A DNA stretch of 6,902 nucleotides. It comes from UBA1100 sp964533265 (GTDB lineage: Bacteria > Verrucomicrobiota > Verrucomicrobiia > Limisphaerales > UBA1100). Made by a program: the position numbers and the translations under genes. This document shows positions 6,232-6,902 of the stretch, piece by piece. The notes below the pieces were generated by a model. That model did not search any database and was not told where the DNA came from. It worked only from the letters and a program-made list of their open reading frames with translations. The first letter of the stretch is position 1. The number at the start of each line of letters is the position of its first letter. The DNA is taken from NCBI GenBank assembly GCA_964533265.1, contig CAZHJW010000126.1:1-6902 (forward strand), written 5' to 3'.

Positions 6232-6902
6232 TTACCCCCCGCCCAACTTACGACGGAATTTCCACAACTCACGTGGCTTGTAGATACCAGTGGGAGTAAT
6301 GATGCCTGTAACTAGTTCGGGAGGGGTTACATCAAAAGCTGGATTACGCGCATCACTTTTAGGATTAGCCACGCGTACATAGCGTAAAGTTCCTCGCGCA
6401 TCAGTTCCCCACGCACCCAACACCTCGTCACCATCACGCTCCTCAATGGGAATCTCCATCCCTTTACGCAACGTCCAATCGATGGTCGAGAGCGGGATAG
6501 CCACGTAAAACGGTATTTTATGTCGCGCCGCCAGCACTGCCTTAGTGTAAGTGCCAATCTTGTTTGCTACCTCACCCGTACGCCCGAGCGTACGATCGCT
6601 GCCCACAATCACTAGGTCAATTTCACCGCGCTGCATTAAATACCCTGCGGCATTGTCGGCGATCACTTCATGGCTTATGCCTTGCTGATCGAGTTCCCAC
6701 GCAGTCAGCGCGGCTCCCTGCGACCGCGGGCGCGTTTCGTCACAGTACACGTGAAAATCTTTCCCCATTGCCTGCGCAGAATACATGGGTGCGGTGGCGC
6801 TGCCAATATCCACAAAAGCAAGCCAGCCCGCGTTGCAATGGGTAAGTATTCGCATACCGTTACGAATCAGTTTGGCACCATGCTTGCCTATCGCTTCGCA
6901 GT
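6232..6902 (-). CDS. mtnA: MtnA, S-methyl-5-thioribose-1-phosphate isomerase, 5' end cut by window
   Basis: The visible 222 residues are the C-terminal two-thirds of MtnA, which isomerises methylthioribose-1-phosphate to methylthioribulose-1-phosphate in cytosolic methionine salvage. The frame stays open past the internal ATG at 6855 (upstream residues EAIGKHGAKLIRNG are MtnA-like), so the true start lies beyond base 6902, roughly 140 codons away. Counting from that internal Met, conserved blocks are ILTHCNAG (3-10), YCDETRPRSQGAALTAWEL (37-55), DLVIVGSDR (80-88), EVANKIGTY (95-103), EIPIEER (134-140) and RNPAFDVTPPELVTGIIT (170-187). Cys7 and Asp87 correspond to the catalytic Cys160 and Asp240 of the Bacillus subtilis enzyme, with the same 80-residue spacing. 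The GWLA and STIDW variants resemble the proteobacterial-type branch, some of whose members also serve MTA shunts. The eIF2B-related fold could confuse annotation, but the catalytic pair supports MtnA. It ends in TAA at 6234-6232. Confidence 0.94.
   Translation of the reverse strand, partial: CEAIGKHGAKLIRNGMRILTHCNAGWLAFVDIGSATAPMYSAQAMGKDFHVYCDETRPRSQGAALTAWELDQQGISHEVIADNAAGYLMQRGEIDLVIVGSDRTLGRTGEVANKIGTYTKAVLAARHKIPFYVAIPLSTIDWTLRKGMEIPIEERDGDEVLGAWGTDARGTLRYVRVANPKSDARNPAFDVTPPELVTGIITPTGIYKPRELWKFRRKLGGG

Noticed and set aside
6855..6902. mtnA starting at the internal ATG at 6855
   Set aside because: The frame remains open to the window edge with MtnA-like residues before that Met, and about a third of the family length would be missing.
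1..6902. CRISPR array, insertion sequence, prophage or defence system
   Set aside because: No repeated spacer-like units, transposase, integrase, terminal repeats or toxin-like genes are visible; essentially all sequence is explained by the act genes, the tRNA and mtnA.

Overview
The window carries most of an alternative complex III (ACIII) operon, read on the minus strand. ACIII is the quinol:electron-acceptor oxidoreductase that replaces the cytochrome bc1 complex in many bacteria. Upstream of the operon are a tRNA-Cys gene and the 3' part of mtnA, both also on the minus strand. No foreign or mobile DNA, CRISPR array or unknown gene cluster is visible. The organism is a respiring Gram-negative-type bacterium with roughly balanced base composition. 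The fused ActB and the look of the ACIII subunits fit the PVC group, most likely Verrucomicrobiota, but that placement is tentative because no phylogenetic marker was searched.

Layout in transcription order (high to low coordinates): mtnA 3' part (6902-6232); a 47-base gap with a candidate sigma70-type promoter and a hairpin; tRNA-Cys(GCA) (6184-6111); a leader of about 120 bases with a perfect CRP/FNR-family palindrome (6064-6047) and a weak -10 element; actA (5989-5336), a membrane-anchored pentaheme cytochrome c; actB (5331-2005), a Tat-exported fusion of a cofactor-less molybdopterin-oxidoreductase-like domain with an iron-sulfur domain; actC (2008-536), a ten-helix NrfD/PsrC-type quinol-binding membrane subunit; and actD (536 to beyond base 1), a two-helix membrane subunit whose last residues lie outside the window. 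The four act genes are packed tightly: a 4-base gap between actA and actB, a 4-base ATGA overlap between actB and actC, and a 1-base TGATG overlap between actC and actD. They almost certainly form one transcript.

From established knowledge of the family, ActC oxidises menaquinol or ubiquinol. Electrons pass through the clusters of ActB to the hemes of ActA, and then to a soluble cytochrome c or directly to a terminal oxidase. actE, actF and often cytochrome oxidase genes usually follow actD, so they are expected beyond base 1. mtnA (methionine salvage) and the tRNA are probably unrelated in function.

The most useful new observation is regulatory: TTGTGA-N6-TCACAA sits at a computed -41.5 relative to a plausible actA start point. 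That would make the operon a target of a CRP/FNR-type activator. It also argues that actA starts at the ATG at 5989 and not at an upstream in-frame TTG.
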